A stretch of DNA of 7,020 bases, taken from the NCBI GenBank assembly GCA_039187035.1, contig JBCCZS010000166.1:1-7020 (forward strand), read 5' to 3'. Within the stretch, counting starts at the first letter, position 1; the number at the start of each line of letters is the position of its first letter. The DNA is from JAJFFW01 sp039187035 (lineage in GTDB: Bacteria > Pseudomonadota > Alphaproteobacteria > Caulobacterales > Parvularculaceae). Of this stretch, positions 6,575 through 7,020 are shown one piece after another. Under the pieces are notes generated by a model that was not told where the DNA came from, did not search any database, and saw only the letters and a program-made list of their open reading frames with translations. A program made the position numbers and the translations under genes.

Positions 6575-6898
6575 TTAGTTCTTCATGAAGTTGGCGTCTT
6601 CCACGGCGATGTCGCCGCGGTTGCGGAAGTACGCAACGAGGATCGCAAGCCCGATCGCGGCTTCCGCCGCCGCGACCGTCAAGATCATAAACGCGAAGAC
6701 CTGGCCGACGAGATCGCCGAGAAACTGCGAAAAGGCGACGAGATTGACGTTGACGCCGAGCAGCATCAGCTCGATCGACATCAAAATGACGATGATGTTT
6801 TTCCGGTTGAGGAAAATCCCCGCCATGCCGACGGCGAACAACATCGCCGCAACGGTGAGGTAATGGCCGAGGCCGATCGCCGGCTGAACCGCTTCCAT
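6575..6898 (-). CDS. nuoK: NADH-quinone oxidoreductase subunit K
   Basis: A 107-residue membrane subunit of complex I, slightly longer than the roughly 100 residues of E. coli NuoK because of a longer N-terminus. Three hydrophobic helices are visible, at about residues 10-30, 35-58 and 66-91. Two buried glutamates of the proton path are present: E43 in the MSIELML helix and E79 in the AAAEAAIG helix (E36 and E72 in E. coli). The basic pair R32-K33 matches E. coli R25-R26. The end, FRNRGDIAVEDANFMKN, is typical of alphaproteobacteria. The ATG at 6898 is preceded by a purine-rich G run (6906-6913) that overlaps the nuoJ stop and is the likely ribosome binding site. Homologues also begin ME and continue into GLxHYLTV, which supports this start. 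Confidence 0.97.
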   Translation of the reverse strand: MEAVQPAIGLGHYLTVAAMLFAVGMAGIFLNRKNIIVILMSIELMLLGVNVNLVAFSQFLGDLVGQVFAFMILTVAAAEAAIGLAILVAYFRNRGDIAVEDANFMKN

Positions 6899-6911
6899 CG
6901 CGCCGCCCCCC

Positions 6912-7020
6912 TCAGATGCCCTGGCCCGTGCGGACTTTGACGACCTCGATCGCCTCGTCGCGCCGGCGCCCGACCTGAACGACCGGGTCTTGTTTTTTAA
7001 GGCCTTCGCGCACTCGAAAC
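6912..7020 (-). CDS. nuoJ: NADH-quinone oxidoreductase subunit J, C-terminal end (partial)
   Basis: Only the last 35 codons and the TGA stop (6912-6914) are in the window; the rest lies beyond the right edge. The tail is hydrophilic and basic. It has a REGLKKQDPVVQVGRRR-type stretch and ends in VKVRTGQGI, which resembles the soluble C-terminal tail of alphaproteobacterial NuoJ as I know it. NuoJ is a membrane-arm subunit of complex I, lying between NuoH and NuoK near the quinone module. The visible part is the extramembrane tail after the last helix, so no membrane segments can be checked. The gene ends 13 nt before the nuoK start, which fits the normal nuoJ-nuoK order. The identification rests on tail similarity plus this position. 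Confidence 0.88.
   Translation of the reverse strand, partial: FRVREGLKKQDPVVQVGRRRDEAIEVVKVRTGQGI

Overview
The window is a GC-rich, gene-dense stretch of a bacterial chromosome, almost certainly from an alphaproteobacterium. All seven genes lie on the minus strand, so transcription runs from high to low coordinates. In that direction the order is nuoJ (3' end only), nuoK, nuoL, nuoM, nuoN, birA and coaX (5' part only). The taxonomic call rests on two things. NuoK and the NuoJ tail closely resemble the alphaproteobacterial forms I know. The linkage of nuoN to a short biotin ligase and then a type III pantothenate kinase is also typical of that class. I cannot assign an order or genus with confidence.

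Right part (about 7020-1329): the distal end of the operon for respiratory complex I (NADH:quinone oxidoreductase). NuoJ, K, L, M and N are membrane-arm subunits. NuoL, M and N are the three antiporter-like proton channels. The glutamates and lysines known to matter for proton pumping in E. coli can be found in NuoK, L, M and N, so the pump looks intact. Most junctions are tight: 13 nt for nuoJ/nuoK, 6 nt for nuoL/nuoM and 1 nt for nuoM/nuoN. The exception is a 76-nt spacer between nuoK and nuoL.

Left part (1327-1): birA starts 1 nt after the nuoN stop. It encodes a biotin-protein ligase without the N-terminal DNA-binding domain. After a 55-nt gap comes coaX, which makes 4'-phosphopantothenate for coenzyme A and runs off the left edge. 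These cofactor genes probably share the nuo transcript.

The most unusual item is a 53-residue insertion in NuoL with 12 histidines. It ends in a tetrapeptide repeat that places six histidines exactly four residues apart, and it is predicted to lie in the periplasmic loop between transmembrane helices 14 and 15. Otherwise this is an ordinary housekeeping region. I found no mobile element, CRISPR array, RNA gene, clear promoter or terminator, and nothing I would call a new multi-gene system. Long open frames on the plus strand are antisense shadows of these genes.
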